From Cryptomeria japonica (Eukaryota; Streptophyta; Pinopsida; Cupressales; Cupressaceae), in contig NC_081406.1 of NCBI RefSeq assembly GCF_030272615.1, forward strand, positions 171,578,361-171,642,360: 64,000 nucleotides of DNA, written 5' to 3'. Position 1 is the first letter of the stretch. Each line of letters starts with the position of its first letter. Made by a program: the position numbers and the translations under genes. This document shows positions 32,906-42,066 of this stretch, in pieces. The notes under the pieces were generated by a model that was not told where the DNA came from, searched no databases, and saw only the letters and a program-made list of their open reading frames with translations.

Positions 32906-34909
32906 TTACCTGAACGAGAACTAGTGGAAATTTTCATTTCCAACTTAAACGAAGAAATGGAATTTCACCTGGATGTCAAAGATACAGATTCTTTTAACGA
33001 TATGATCACCAAGGGTATAAAATGTGAAAGGGCACTCATCAAAAAAGGACTCATCAAAATCTTTAATGAACCTAAAGATGGTCCTCGCTCGCGCTTCAAT
33101 AGCGATAAACCGAACTTCTGGAACAAGAATAAGAATATCGTCAACGATGGAGTTGTGGATGCTCGAACTATCCAAAATGCACAACCTGTGGTTCGATTTG
33201 CAGGACAAAATCCTCCACCTCAAAATAACACAAATGTTCCTCTTAATCAAGGTCGCATCACATATCATGATGAACCAAGACCTTGTCCACAAAAACAAAA
33301 ACGCACATACACTCCCTTAGGGGAACCCATTGAAACAGTGATGCGACAACTCATTTCTCAGAATTTGATCACTTTACCTAAGTTATCAAATTATGAGCCT
33401 CAAGTCAAACCAGCATGGTGGAGAGATACTGCACACTGTGAGTTCCATCAAGGAAGAGGACACAAGACAAGTAATTGTCACCGATTGAAAGATCTCATTC
33501 AGGATCTTATTGATCGAGGAGAAATTGAAATCGAAGGGCATGACCCAAAAACAACCAATAATGATCATCAGATGTTCAAAAATCCACTTCCATCGCAAGA
33601 TCAAAGGGGTCCTTCCACGTCCAGACGAGGTCCTGATACCACTGATTATACACAGGCTGCGTATAATTACACTGTCAATCACCTATATGATGCCAGTGAA
33701 CAAATTGCAACTATCACCTTCAAAAATCCCACCTCAAATTGCAATGTTGTTATGCGTCGCGGCAAAGTTACCATCAAGGCAGCTCCACAAGGCACCACCT
33801 CCATCCCAAAGCAGTACAATCTTGTGGAACAATTAGACAAAACGCCTGCGCTTATATCCATTTTAGAGCTATTGTGCCTGTCACCATCTCATAAAACAAT
33901 CTTGGATCAAGCACTCCAAGAGGCGTCAGTCCCTGCAAACCTGAATACGGACCAGTTTCAAGCCATGGTTGGAAATCTAAAGTCATCACCTTGTCTCACT
34001 TTTTCCGAAAGTGACAACTCTTCATTCCAACAACCTCATAACGCCTCACTCCACATTGAAGGCTTTGTCAACCAACACAGGATCAAGCGAGTCTTGATTG
34101 ATAATGGAGCAGGCCTAAACATTTGTACACTACAGCTGGTCACAGCATTGGGATATGCAATAGAATCAGTGGATCCTCACAAGAAGATCACCATCAAGGC
34201 CTATGATGATGCAGAGCGTTCATCCAAAGGAGCCGTGGTCCTACCAATCCGAGTGGGCCCTGTGGTAAAGCACATCATCTGTCAGGTTCTGGACCTTCCT
34301 CTACCATATAATCTATTATTAGGGAGACCTTGGATACATGCCATGCAAGCTGTTCCATCTACCTACCATCAATGTATCAAGTTCCCACATAATGGTGCAG
34401 AGATCACAATCCTGGGCGATGCAAATCCCTTTGCATTTTGCCATAATATCAGCCATCAACCAGAAATTACTGTTCCTAATAATAGGGAAGCCATTTCCTC
34501 CACATCATATGTAAATCCCGCCTCTCTTGCCAGTTCAAACACCCCTATACCCAAGCAAGAAAAGCTTAAGATGAAAGTTGCAGAGGAAGGTCCTGGAGAA
34601 TACAACTTGAGTCAGCTCTTTTGTGTGGGACAAATGCCTACTTCTCCTAGAACACATGGTAAGCCACAACAGTTACTCCAGCAACCACTAATCACGCCTG
34701 CATGTGCCCTGACACCTTTTGTTCTTGGAAAGAGTCAAGAGGAAGAAACACAAGATGAAGACCTAGCGGAATGGATCTATAAGGATCCCATCACCACTGA
34801 TAAACCGCAAGTTACACTTCCTACAGAACAGTATGGCAAAGGCCTCCTCATTATGCAAAGAATGGGATATGATGGTCAGAGTGCTTTGGGATCCTGCAAA
34901 CAAGGATGA
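32906..34909 (+). CDS. TAT-2 gag C-terminus, nucleocapsid, protease, G-patch (ends at TGA)
   Basis: Same frame as the preceding segment. Starts with the end of capsid (V-E-I-F-I-S-N-L). The zinc knuckle is C-x2-H-x4-H-x4-C beginning at 33437 and is followed by a helix (L-K-D-L-I-Q-D-L-I-D-R). The protease has V-L-I-D-N-G-A-G-L-N-I (Asp codon 34100-34102), where Asn replaces the usual Ser/Thr/Gly, and Y-N-L-L-L-G-R-P-W-I-H. At the end Y-G-K-G-L-L-I-M-Q-R-M-G-Y-D-G-Q-S-A-L-G starts a G-patch. TGA 34907-34909 cuts it in the middle, where TAT-1 reads GTC. The rest of the motif (N-T-G-L-G-F) lies past the stop. Confidence 0.9.
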   Translation, partial: LPERELVEIFISNLNEEMEFHLDVKDTDSFNDMITKGIKCERALIKKGLIKIFNEPKDGPRSRFNSDKPNFWNKNKNIVNDGVVDARTIQNAQPVVRFAGQNPPPQNNTNVPLNQGRITYHDEPRPCPQKQKRTYTPLGEPIETVMRQLISQNLITLPKLSNYEPQVKPAWWRDTAHCEFHQGRGHKTSNCHRLKDLIQDLIDRGEIEIEGHDPKTTNNDHQMFKNPLPSQDQRGPSTSRRGPDTTDYTQAAYNYTVNHLYDASEQIATITFKNPTSNCNVVMRRGKVTIKAAPQGTTSIPKQYNLVEQLDKTPALISILELLCLSPSHKTILDQALQEASVPANLNTDQFQAMVGNLKSSPCLTFSESDNSSFQQPHNASLHIEGFVNQHRIKRVLIDNGAGLNICTLQLVTALGYAIESVDPHKKITIKAYDDAERSSKGAVVLPIRVGPVVKHIICQVLDLPLPYNLLLGRPWIHAMQAVPSTYHQCIKFPHNGAEITILGDANPFAFCHNISHQPEITVPNNREAISSTSYVNPASLASSNTPIPKQEKLKMKVAEEGPGEYNLSQLFCVGQMPTSPRTHGKPQQLLQQPLITPACALTPFVLGKSQEEETQDEDLAEWIYKDPITTDKPQVTLPTEQYGKGLLIMQRMGYDGQSALGSCKQG

Positions 34910-37900
34910 CATGAACCGCTGCTGCCAGAGTTCAAGCCCAAAGGTAATACCGGCCTAGGTTTTGAAAAAGAGATCCTTCCTAAACTCAGATTCAAAGGAA
35001 AACCCAGCAAACCATTGTGCCCACCTACTGCAAAGAGGACACCTTTCATAATCAAAGCACCATCAAGTACTATCCCCACTGCCCCATTGAGGCTCACAAC
35101 CCCACCACAACCATCTACAATACCAATCATCCCACCAAACGAACCAGTAATCCCATCAATAACACCAACAGCAGCAGCAACTATATCAGAACCCACAGCA
35201 GCATCTATGGCACAAGCCATTCCAACAGAAGCCACTGAGTTACCATTACAAATACTTCCAGTAACAAATCCTTTAAACCCCATCACGGTTCCTACAGCAC
35301 CGATCACCACAAAGATACATAAACCAATCACACCTGCCGTGTTTAATTCTAAAGACATCCCAATATGGTATAGCAATCGGATGCTGGAAAGTGATTCAGA
35401 GACCGACTCACATGAGTGGGAATTTGATTCTGTACAGCTTAACACTTCAGATGAGGAAGACACATCACCACCTCCACCACGCAAAGACATCCCTATTTAC
35501 GGAGAAGCACAGATAAAGACCACTTGGGTACCTGAGCTGGAAACATCTTCCACAGACCCTACGTCTCATCCTACGCCTGATTCTGACAGGGAGAGTACCA
35601 GCAACAACCTTCACCACACTGTCTTAACCCTCACTGATACCTCTAACGAACTTAACCTAATCGATGAAGTAATGCCCATTATCCACCCTGAACTCATCGA
35701 ATGGAACCAACCAAATCCCCCATGTCTTGACCTCTTCCAAAACGATGAGGCTATCATTGACTTTTTGGAATTAAGGGATAATCTACCAAGCGGGGATCAC
35801 AAAGCTGGATTCACCATTCAACTTAATAGCGCAGCATACTTCGGGGCGGATGCCAAACCCTTCAGCTGCAAAAATATAACATTGAAACATGGATCTTCCA
35901 GTGAAAACCACACTGTGGCACTGTTTGATCCGACAACAGTAAAAAGAAAGAGTGTATCCAACGGTGAAAACCTCTCTGAGGCGCCTGAGGATGAAGGGTT
36001 TGACATTCTCCCTGCAAGCACACAACAGGAACGATCAACGATTCTTATCGAGGAAACCAAAGAATACAATGTGGGGACTCCTGAAAACCCTCATATCATA
36101 CATCTAGCATCTCTTCTCACTACAGAGGAACAACTTCAATTCATAGAATTCTTCCAGCAATGTCAGATCAACTTTGCATGGTCATATGCAGACATGCCTG
36201 GGCTTGATCCTGATTTAGTTATGCATCATCTCACAGTAGCAGAAGGAGCCAAACCTGTCAAGCAGAAGCTTCGTAAGATGCATCCCCAGATTGCAGTGCT
36301 AGTCAAAACAGAACTCAAGAAACTCCTGGATGTTGGTTTCATTAGACCAATTGATTATGCAGAATGGATCTCCAACATCGTGCCAGTTGGCAAACCAAAA
36401 GGGGGCATCCGCATTTGTACTGACTTCAGAGATCTGAATAAGGCATGTCCTAAGGATGACTTCCCCCTTCCAAATATCGACATCATAGTGGATCTAACAG
36501 CAGGACATGCGATGCTTTCACTCATGGATGGCTTTTCAGGATACAATCAAATAAAAATCGCACCAGAGGACCAACATAAGATAGCCTTCACATGTCCATG
36601 GGGCACATACTGCTGGAATGTAATGCCCTTCGGTCTAAAGAATGCAGGAGCGACCTATCAACGAGCAATGACCACCATCTTCCATGACATGATGCATACT
36701 ATGATGGAAGATTATGTGGATGACTTACTAGAAAAATCACTCACTAGAGAAGGGCATCTCCACATCTTAGATAAAATCTTTGATAGACTGGAACAATACC
36801 ATGTTCGACTCAACCCAAAGAAATGTGTCTTCGGAGTGACCTCCGGGAAGCTTCTAGGATACATTGTCTCCAGCAAAGGCATTGAGGTTGATCCAGCAAA
36901 GGTTAAAGCAATCATGGACATGCCACCTCCAAAGAATATCAGTCAGCTAAGGACACTACAAGGGCGGCTTCAATCCATCCGAAGATTCATTGCACAATTG
37001 GCTGATAAGTGTCACCCATTCACACACTTGCTACACAAGAACATCCACTTTCAGTGGGATGGCAGATGCCAACAAGCATTTCAGACGCTTAAAAACTATC
37101 TCATGAATCCACCATTGCTGATGCCACCAGATCCAAGTAGACCGTTGTTACTTTATATCTCAGCAACAAGTACAGCACTGGGTGTGCTACTGGCACAACA
37201 TAATGAAGAAGGTAAAGAGTGTGTTGTTTACTACATCTCTTGCACACTAGTTGGCTATGAACTTAGTTACACACCTATCGAGCGAGCTTGCCTAGCAGTA
37301 ATCTTGGCAGCCACTAAATTGCGACACTATCTGTTGACGCACAAGGTACAACTCATCGCAAAGATTGATCCACTCAAGTATTTACTCAGCAAAGCAGCAT
37401 TAACAGGCCGCTTGGCCAAATGGGTAATGATTCTAAGTGAATTTGACATGGAGTATGTGGACCGTAAAGCTATCAAAGGGCAGGTTATTGCAGACCAGTT
37501 GGCCGATGCACCACTCATAGGCGATCATCCTCTTATTTCCAATTTTCAAGATGAAGAGATATTCATGATCACAGAAGTACAACCATGGAAACTATATTTT
37601 GATGGTTCATACACTAGGCATGGCTCAGGGGCAGGCATTCTGTTTATCACACCTCAAGGTGATAGCATCCCGAAGTCTTACAAGCTCACATTTCCATGCA
37701 CAAACAACATAGCAGAGTATGAGGCCTTGATCACGGGACTCAGATTAGCCATACAATGGAAATTACAAGAACTGCAAGTATATGGCGACTCACAACTAGT
37801 CATTCGACAAGCAACTGATGAATATCAGACCAAAGATGATAAACTCATGCCATACAAGCAAATGGTGGACACTCTAAAGACATCATTTACTACTATCACT

Positions 37901-39337
37901 TTTGAGCAAATACCAAGAGATCAGAATCGAGCTGCTGACGCTATGGCTACTATCGCATCTCTCCTAGATCTTCCACAGAATTCAACACGCTATGAGTTTT
38001 TGGTAGAACAGCTTTGGATCCCCGCTTATGATATCCCTGAATCTGAAATGATATGTCGCCTTGTTGGTTCTGAATCCCCATGGTATGGTGAGTTCTACAC
38101 CTATCTTCGTGATCATACCCTTCCTCCCAACCAATCGAATAACCAACGAAAAACCTTCATTCGCCAAACTGCTCGATATACCATTATTGCCGAAACCCTA
38201 TACCGACGTAGTCTTGATGGTACTCTCCTTCGATGTCTAGAACAAGATGAGATAACAAAGGCTTTGGAAGAGGTACACGAAGGAATTTGTGGGACTCACT
38301 CAAGTGGTCCGTCACTAGCCAAGAAACTCATGCGAGCTGGATACTATTGGCCATCTATGGAAAAGGATTCCTACTACTTTGTCAGGAAATGCAAGAAATG
38401 TCAAGTTCACGGTGACCTAATACATGCACCAGCCCAGGAACTGCAACCAATCACAACACCATGGCCTTTCTGTCAATGGGGCCTTGACCTTGTGGGCAAG
38501 ATTCATCCATCTTCATCCAATGGCCATAAATTCATTATTACCGCCACTGAATATTTCACAAAGTGGATCGAAGCTGTTCCACTTACCCAAGTCACCGGCA
38601 AGCAGATCGCCTCATTCATCCTCAACTACATCATCTATCGGTATGGTGTACCCATGTCCATTGTCACAGATAACGGTCTTCCTTTCAAAAATCAGGATGT
38701 CCGTGAACTTTGTGAGAAATTTCATATCCAACACCACTTTTCCACCCCCTATTACCCACAAGGCAATGGTCAGGCTGAAGCATCCAATAAAAACATATTG
38801 AGAATCCTAAAGAAGACAGTCAATGATGCCGGTCGTGATTGGCATGTTCAATTGAATCCAGCATTATGGGCATATCGAACTAGCATTCGAACCCCTACAG
38901 GTGCAACTCCTTATTCATTAGTCTATGGTGCAGAAGCTATCTTACCTATTGAGGTTGAGATACCATCCTTACGGGTGTCATTGCACAATCTCATCGATGA
39001 TGAAGCATACAGAGTCTCACGCCTTCAAGACTTAGAGTTACTTGATGAGAAGCGACAAGCTGCATACAATCACCTCAAAGCCTATCAGCAGCGCATGAGT
39101 AGAAACTACAATCACCGAGTTAGATCTCGTACATTTGAGGTAGGTGATCTTGTCCTTCAAGAGAATCCTCGCAACCAACCAAACAGAGAACATCAAGGCA
39201 AGTTTGAATCAAATTGGCTCGGCCCATATGTTGTCACTGCTGTATTCGGGTCCGGGGCATATCAGTTGGCTACATCAGAAGGAGAACCGCTTGCAGATCC
39301 AATCAACAGCATGCACCTCAAACGGTTTTATACCTAA
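34910..39337 (+). CDS. pol: TAT-2 pol: RT, two RNase H domains, integrase
   Basis: One open frame, 1475 codons. A Pro/Thr-rich linker (35010-35350) and acidic linker lead to RT (about 36250-36970) with I-C-T-D-F-R, F-G-L-K-N-A-G-A-T-Y-Q-R and Y-V-D-D at 36713-36724. The first RNase H (37010-37500) has L-Y-I-S-A in place of the catalytic Asp block. The second RNase H (37585-37980) keeps D, E, D, D (L-Y-F-D-G-S, A-E-Y-E-A, Y-G-D-S-Q, A-D-A-M-A). Integrase (37990-39337) has the H-H-C-C zinc region, then L-D-L-V, T-D-N-G and G-Q-A-E-A, and a GPY module. It ends L-K-R-F-Y-T, TAA. No chromodomain. Dual RNase H marks the Tat lineage. Confidence 0.93.
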   Translation, partial: HEPLLPEFKPKGNTGLGFEKEILPKLRFKGKPSKPLCPPTAKRTPFIIKAPSSTIPTAPLRLTTPPQPSTIPIIPPNEPVIPSITPTAAATISEPTAASMAQAIPTEATELPLQILPVTNPLNPITVPTAPITTKIHKPITPAVFNSKDIPIWYSNRMLESDSETDSHEWEFDSVQLNTSDEEDTSPPPPRKDIPIYGEAQIKTTWVPELETSSTDPTSHPTPDSDRESTSNNLHHTVLTLTDTSNELNLIDEVMPIIHPELIEWNQPNPPCLDLFQNDEAIIDFLELRDNLPSGDHKAGFTIQLNSAAYFGADAKPFSCKNITLKHGSSSENHTVALFDPTTVKRKSVSNGENLSEAPEDEGFDILPASTQQERSTILIEETKEYNVGTPENPHIIHLASLLTTEEQLQFIEFFQQCQINFAWSYADMPGLDPDLVMHHLTVAEGAKPVKQKLRKMHPQIAVLVKTELKKLLDVGFIRPIDYAEWISNIVPVGKPKGGIRICTDFRDLNKACPKDDFPLPNIDIIVDLTAGHAMLSLMDGFSGYNQIKIAPEDQHKIAFTCPWGTYCWNVMPFGLKNAGATYQRAMTTIFHDMMHTMMEDYVDDLLEKSLTREGHLHILDKIFDRLEQYHVRLNPKKCVFGVTSGKLLGYIVSSKGIEVDPAKVKAIMDMPPPKNISQLRTLQGRLQSIRRFIAQLADKCHPFTHLLHKNIHFQWDGRCQQAFQTLKNYLMNPPLLMPPDPSRPLLLYISATSTALGVLLAQHNEEGKECVVYYISCTLVGYELSYTPIERACLAVILAATKLRHYLLTHKVQLIAKIDPLKYLLSKAALTGRLAKWVMILSEFDMEYVDRKAIKGQVIADQLADAPLIGDHPLISNFQDEEIFMITEVQPWKLYFDGSYTRHGSGAGILFITPQGDSIPKSYKLTFPCTNNIAEYEALITGLRLAIQWKLQELQVYGDSQLVIRQATDEYQTKDDKLMPYKQMVDTLKTSFTTITFEQIPRDQNRAADAMATIASLLDLPQNSTRYEFLVEQLWIPAYDIPESEMICRLVGSESPWYGEFYTYLRDHTLPPNQSNNQRKTFIRQTARYTIIAETLYRRSLDGTLLRCLEQDEITKALEEVHEGICGTHSSGPSLAKKLMRAGYYWPSMEKDSYYFVRKCKKCQVHGDLIHAPAQELQPITTPWPFCQWGLDLVGKIHPSSSNGHKFIITATEYFTKWIEAVPLTQVTGKQIASFILNYIIYRYGVPMSIVTDNGLPFKNQDVRELCEKFHIQHHFSTPYYPQGNGQAEASNKNILRILKKTVNDAGRDWHVQLNPALWAYRTSIRTPTGATPYSLVYGAEAILPIEVEIPSLRVSLHNLIDDEAYRVSRLQDLELLDEKRQAAYNHLKAYQQRMSRNYNHRVRSRTFEVGDLVLQENPRNQPNREHQGKFESNWLGPYVVTAVFGSGAYQLATSEGEPLADPINSMHLKRFYT

Positions 39338-39494
39338 GGTGTACAAGGCATCAGGCTCCCCTACATATCAGAAAAATACCAAAAACATTCAGAAAATGTC
39401 CTAAAGAAAATACAAAAACATTCAAAAAAGTAAAGGAAAATCATGCATCCAAAAGGTGAACAAACACTCCGGTGGCACCTTGGGTAAGTACGAT

Positions 39495-39519
39495 GGTGAA
39501 AACCTGGCAAACAGGCGCC
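39495..39519 (+). other. Conserved post-integrase block
   Basis: GGTGAAAACCTGGCAAACAG then GCGCC. TAT-1 at 21944-21968 has the same block with one transition inside and a different last base. It lies 158 bp after the integrase stop here and 80 bp after it in TAT-1. I recall similar blocks after integrase in other Tat elements. Function unknown. Confidence 0.65.
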
Positions 39520-41392
39520 ACTCGTAAAGGCAATGGCTCCAATATCTTTCAGGCTCGTTGCGATCACATTCATGCACACATACATCCATCCATCCCAACC
39601 ATGGCTTGTTATTTGATCTACAATTAAGAAAGTACTCCATGCATCTAGCATCCCACCTTTTCATAGTCATGTCTACAAACTGGGGGCAATACCCTTACCC
39701 TAATGATGGAAGTGGATTCTACATTGTCTTATATATCATTACGCTCTTCATTCAGGCAATCATCAGAAAATATCAAAAACATTCAAAAATGACTCTCAAA
39801 ATACCAAAAACATTCAAAAATGACTCTCAAAATACCAAAAACATTCAAAATTGTTTCACAAAATCCAAAAAACATCGGAAAACCCATCAAAAATCACACA
39901 AAAACATGGCAACACCTTGCACATACCCATCTATGCAGATACCAAAACAAACATTGACAAACTACTCACACAATGACCATTTACCAATCAAACCACACAA
40001 TCGACATTAACAATCCAAACCTGTCTTTAAAACAAGGATGCATCCTTCCTTACCAAAACAAAGACAAAAGTGACATTTTCTTTGACAAGAAAATTATGTT
40101 AAGCTATCAAATACTTGGTTGATTTGTGAGTACAATCATTTGTTTATCTGTATCAGGATCTTGCAGCATTGTTTTGTATCGTTTGTGCATTATTTCCGAT
40201 GAAGTTCTGGGGCATGTACTAATGGTGTCTACGTGGGAAGTTCACCAAGCTACGTGATCTTATGCAAAAAGCAGTCATAGATCACTATGGCTTGCTGACT
40301 ACAGCGTATACCTCGACCATATGGGCATGAACCATTACCAAGGATCCATATTCTTTATTCTTTATGTATATACTATTTGTTTGCAGGTACAATGCTCATT
40401 CTTTGGTTCCTCTTCCTCCAATTTGGATAAAGGTTTTATTTTCTTAGTACGGTATGCACTTGTCTCAGGATCTGATCAGCCTAAGATCAAGGAGGACGAT
40501 CCAAGTCATGCACGAAAGGAGATAATCCTTGTCTGTTCCGCAAGCAATACTCTGGTCGACTTGACCCTTATATCAAGTCGTTTGTATTAACTTGCTATAT
40601 TAAAATCCATGAAAGAAATACTCAGGTCATCTTGAATTATTGTGTCAAGATGCTTGTATTCTCTTCCAACATTTTAAAGCTCAATGATGAAAATAGAGCA
40701 CTATGGATCGCCATTTCATCTCATCTGTTTATATATTGCATTCCGTTGCATATCACCCATCCGTTCACTTATTCATATAGAGGTTTTATATGCAAAAATG
40801 AGAAAATTAAGCTAGTCTTGGATACAATCACGACCGAGTACTCTGATACATCATCAGTGCATCATGCAAAGTCTTAAAAACCTTGCATTCCTCATGGCAA
40901 TATCATCATTGCATTTAGGTGCATCTTGCATTATGTCCATTCATGTCATTTTTAAACTTAAAACATTGCATATAGTTCATTATTGACATTAGTTTTCATT
41001 AAAAATCATTTTCATCATTGCATCAATCATAAATAATTAGATTCATTCATGGGATCAAATTGTCTTTGGTTGTTTTAAATCATTTACTAAACATTTCATC
41101 CAGTGTAAATTATCCATTATCATCTTATCAACTTATTATTACACACATCCATTTATCCATTTAGTTACAAAGTGCATTCATTCATTCATTAATAAGCATC
41201 TTATTATGTTCATTTTAGGATTCATTTCACATCGCATTCATTATCCTCTTTTTAATTGTATTAAGGTATAGTTATTACAAATATTAGTTATAGTATCATC
41301 CCACTTTCATATTTAATGCATTTTAGATTCATAAGACCATTTGTTTACAAAACATTGGTTCATACCATTTCATATATCCATTTTACGTATGC

Positions 41393-41580
41393 ATTCATTT
41401 AAAAACACATTATCATATAAACATTTGTACTTTACATTTGTTTATCCATCTGCATTCATTTAAAACACATTATCATATAAACATTTGTACTTTACATTTG
41501 TTTATCCATCTGCATTCATTTACACATCATCATATAAACATTTGTACTTTACATTTTGTTTCTCCATATTGCATTCATCT
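41393..41580. repeat. Tandem repeat, ~60 bp x3, in TAT-2 3' UTR
   Basis: CACATTATCATATAAACATT followed by TGTACTTTACATTTG and TTTATCCATCTGCATTCATT occurs three times. The first two copies are nearly identical and the third is shortened and diverged. Confidence 0.85.
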
Positions 41581-42066
41581 AAACACATCTAGATGCATAT
41601 TCATACATAACATCATTCATTCAAACATCGTCACATAAATCATCTCATCATTACATTGCAATAGGACACATCAAAAATCCTGTTCATGCATCAAGCATAA
41701 GCATATATCATCATCATGGCATTCCATACATAAAGCATTACATCACAAATCAAATACATCATATATATATAAACCTGCATTCATATGTCAGTATACAACA
41801 TCATAAATCATCATAAAAACATGCATAAAAGAAACATCTCATCAAATGCATACATGTACACATATACATCTAAGCAATAAATCCTCATCATGCATAAACA
41901 TCCATACATCATCACATGCATATCATCACAAATATGGGATCTCCTCATATATATCATCTCATATATCAGAGTACAATGAAGTCTACAAAATCGGCTACCA
42001 AAGAGCCATCCAAGATACAGTCCATCAATAGACAAAGATACAATACATATATGCAAAAATGCTCTC

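Larger units (their letters stand above)
39338..42066 (+). other. TAT-2 3' untranslated region
   Basis: Non-coding. CCAAAAACATTCAAAAATG units recur near 39776-39850 (about 31-bp steps). The post-integrase block at 39495-39519 is shared with TAT-1. 41000-42050 is a CATT/CATC-rich AT-biased stretch. Small frames across 40321-40877 and 41811-42104 have no recognisable product. Confidence 0.6.

Noticed and set aside
34876-35490. 204-codon minus-strand frame opposite the TAT-2 linker
   Set aside because: Gly/Val-rich shadow of the Pro/Thr-rich linker codons on the plus strand.
35015-39337. A separate 1440-residue gene starting at 35015
   Set aside because: No start signal there; the frame is continuous with gag-pol from 32051 and begins after the TGA at 34907-34909.
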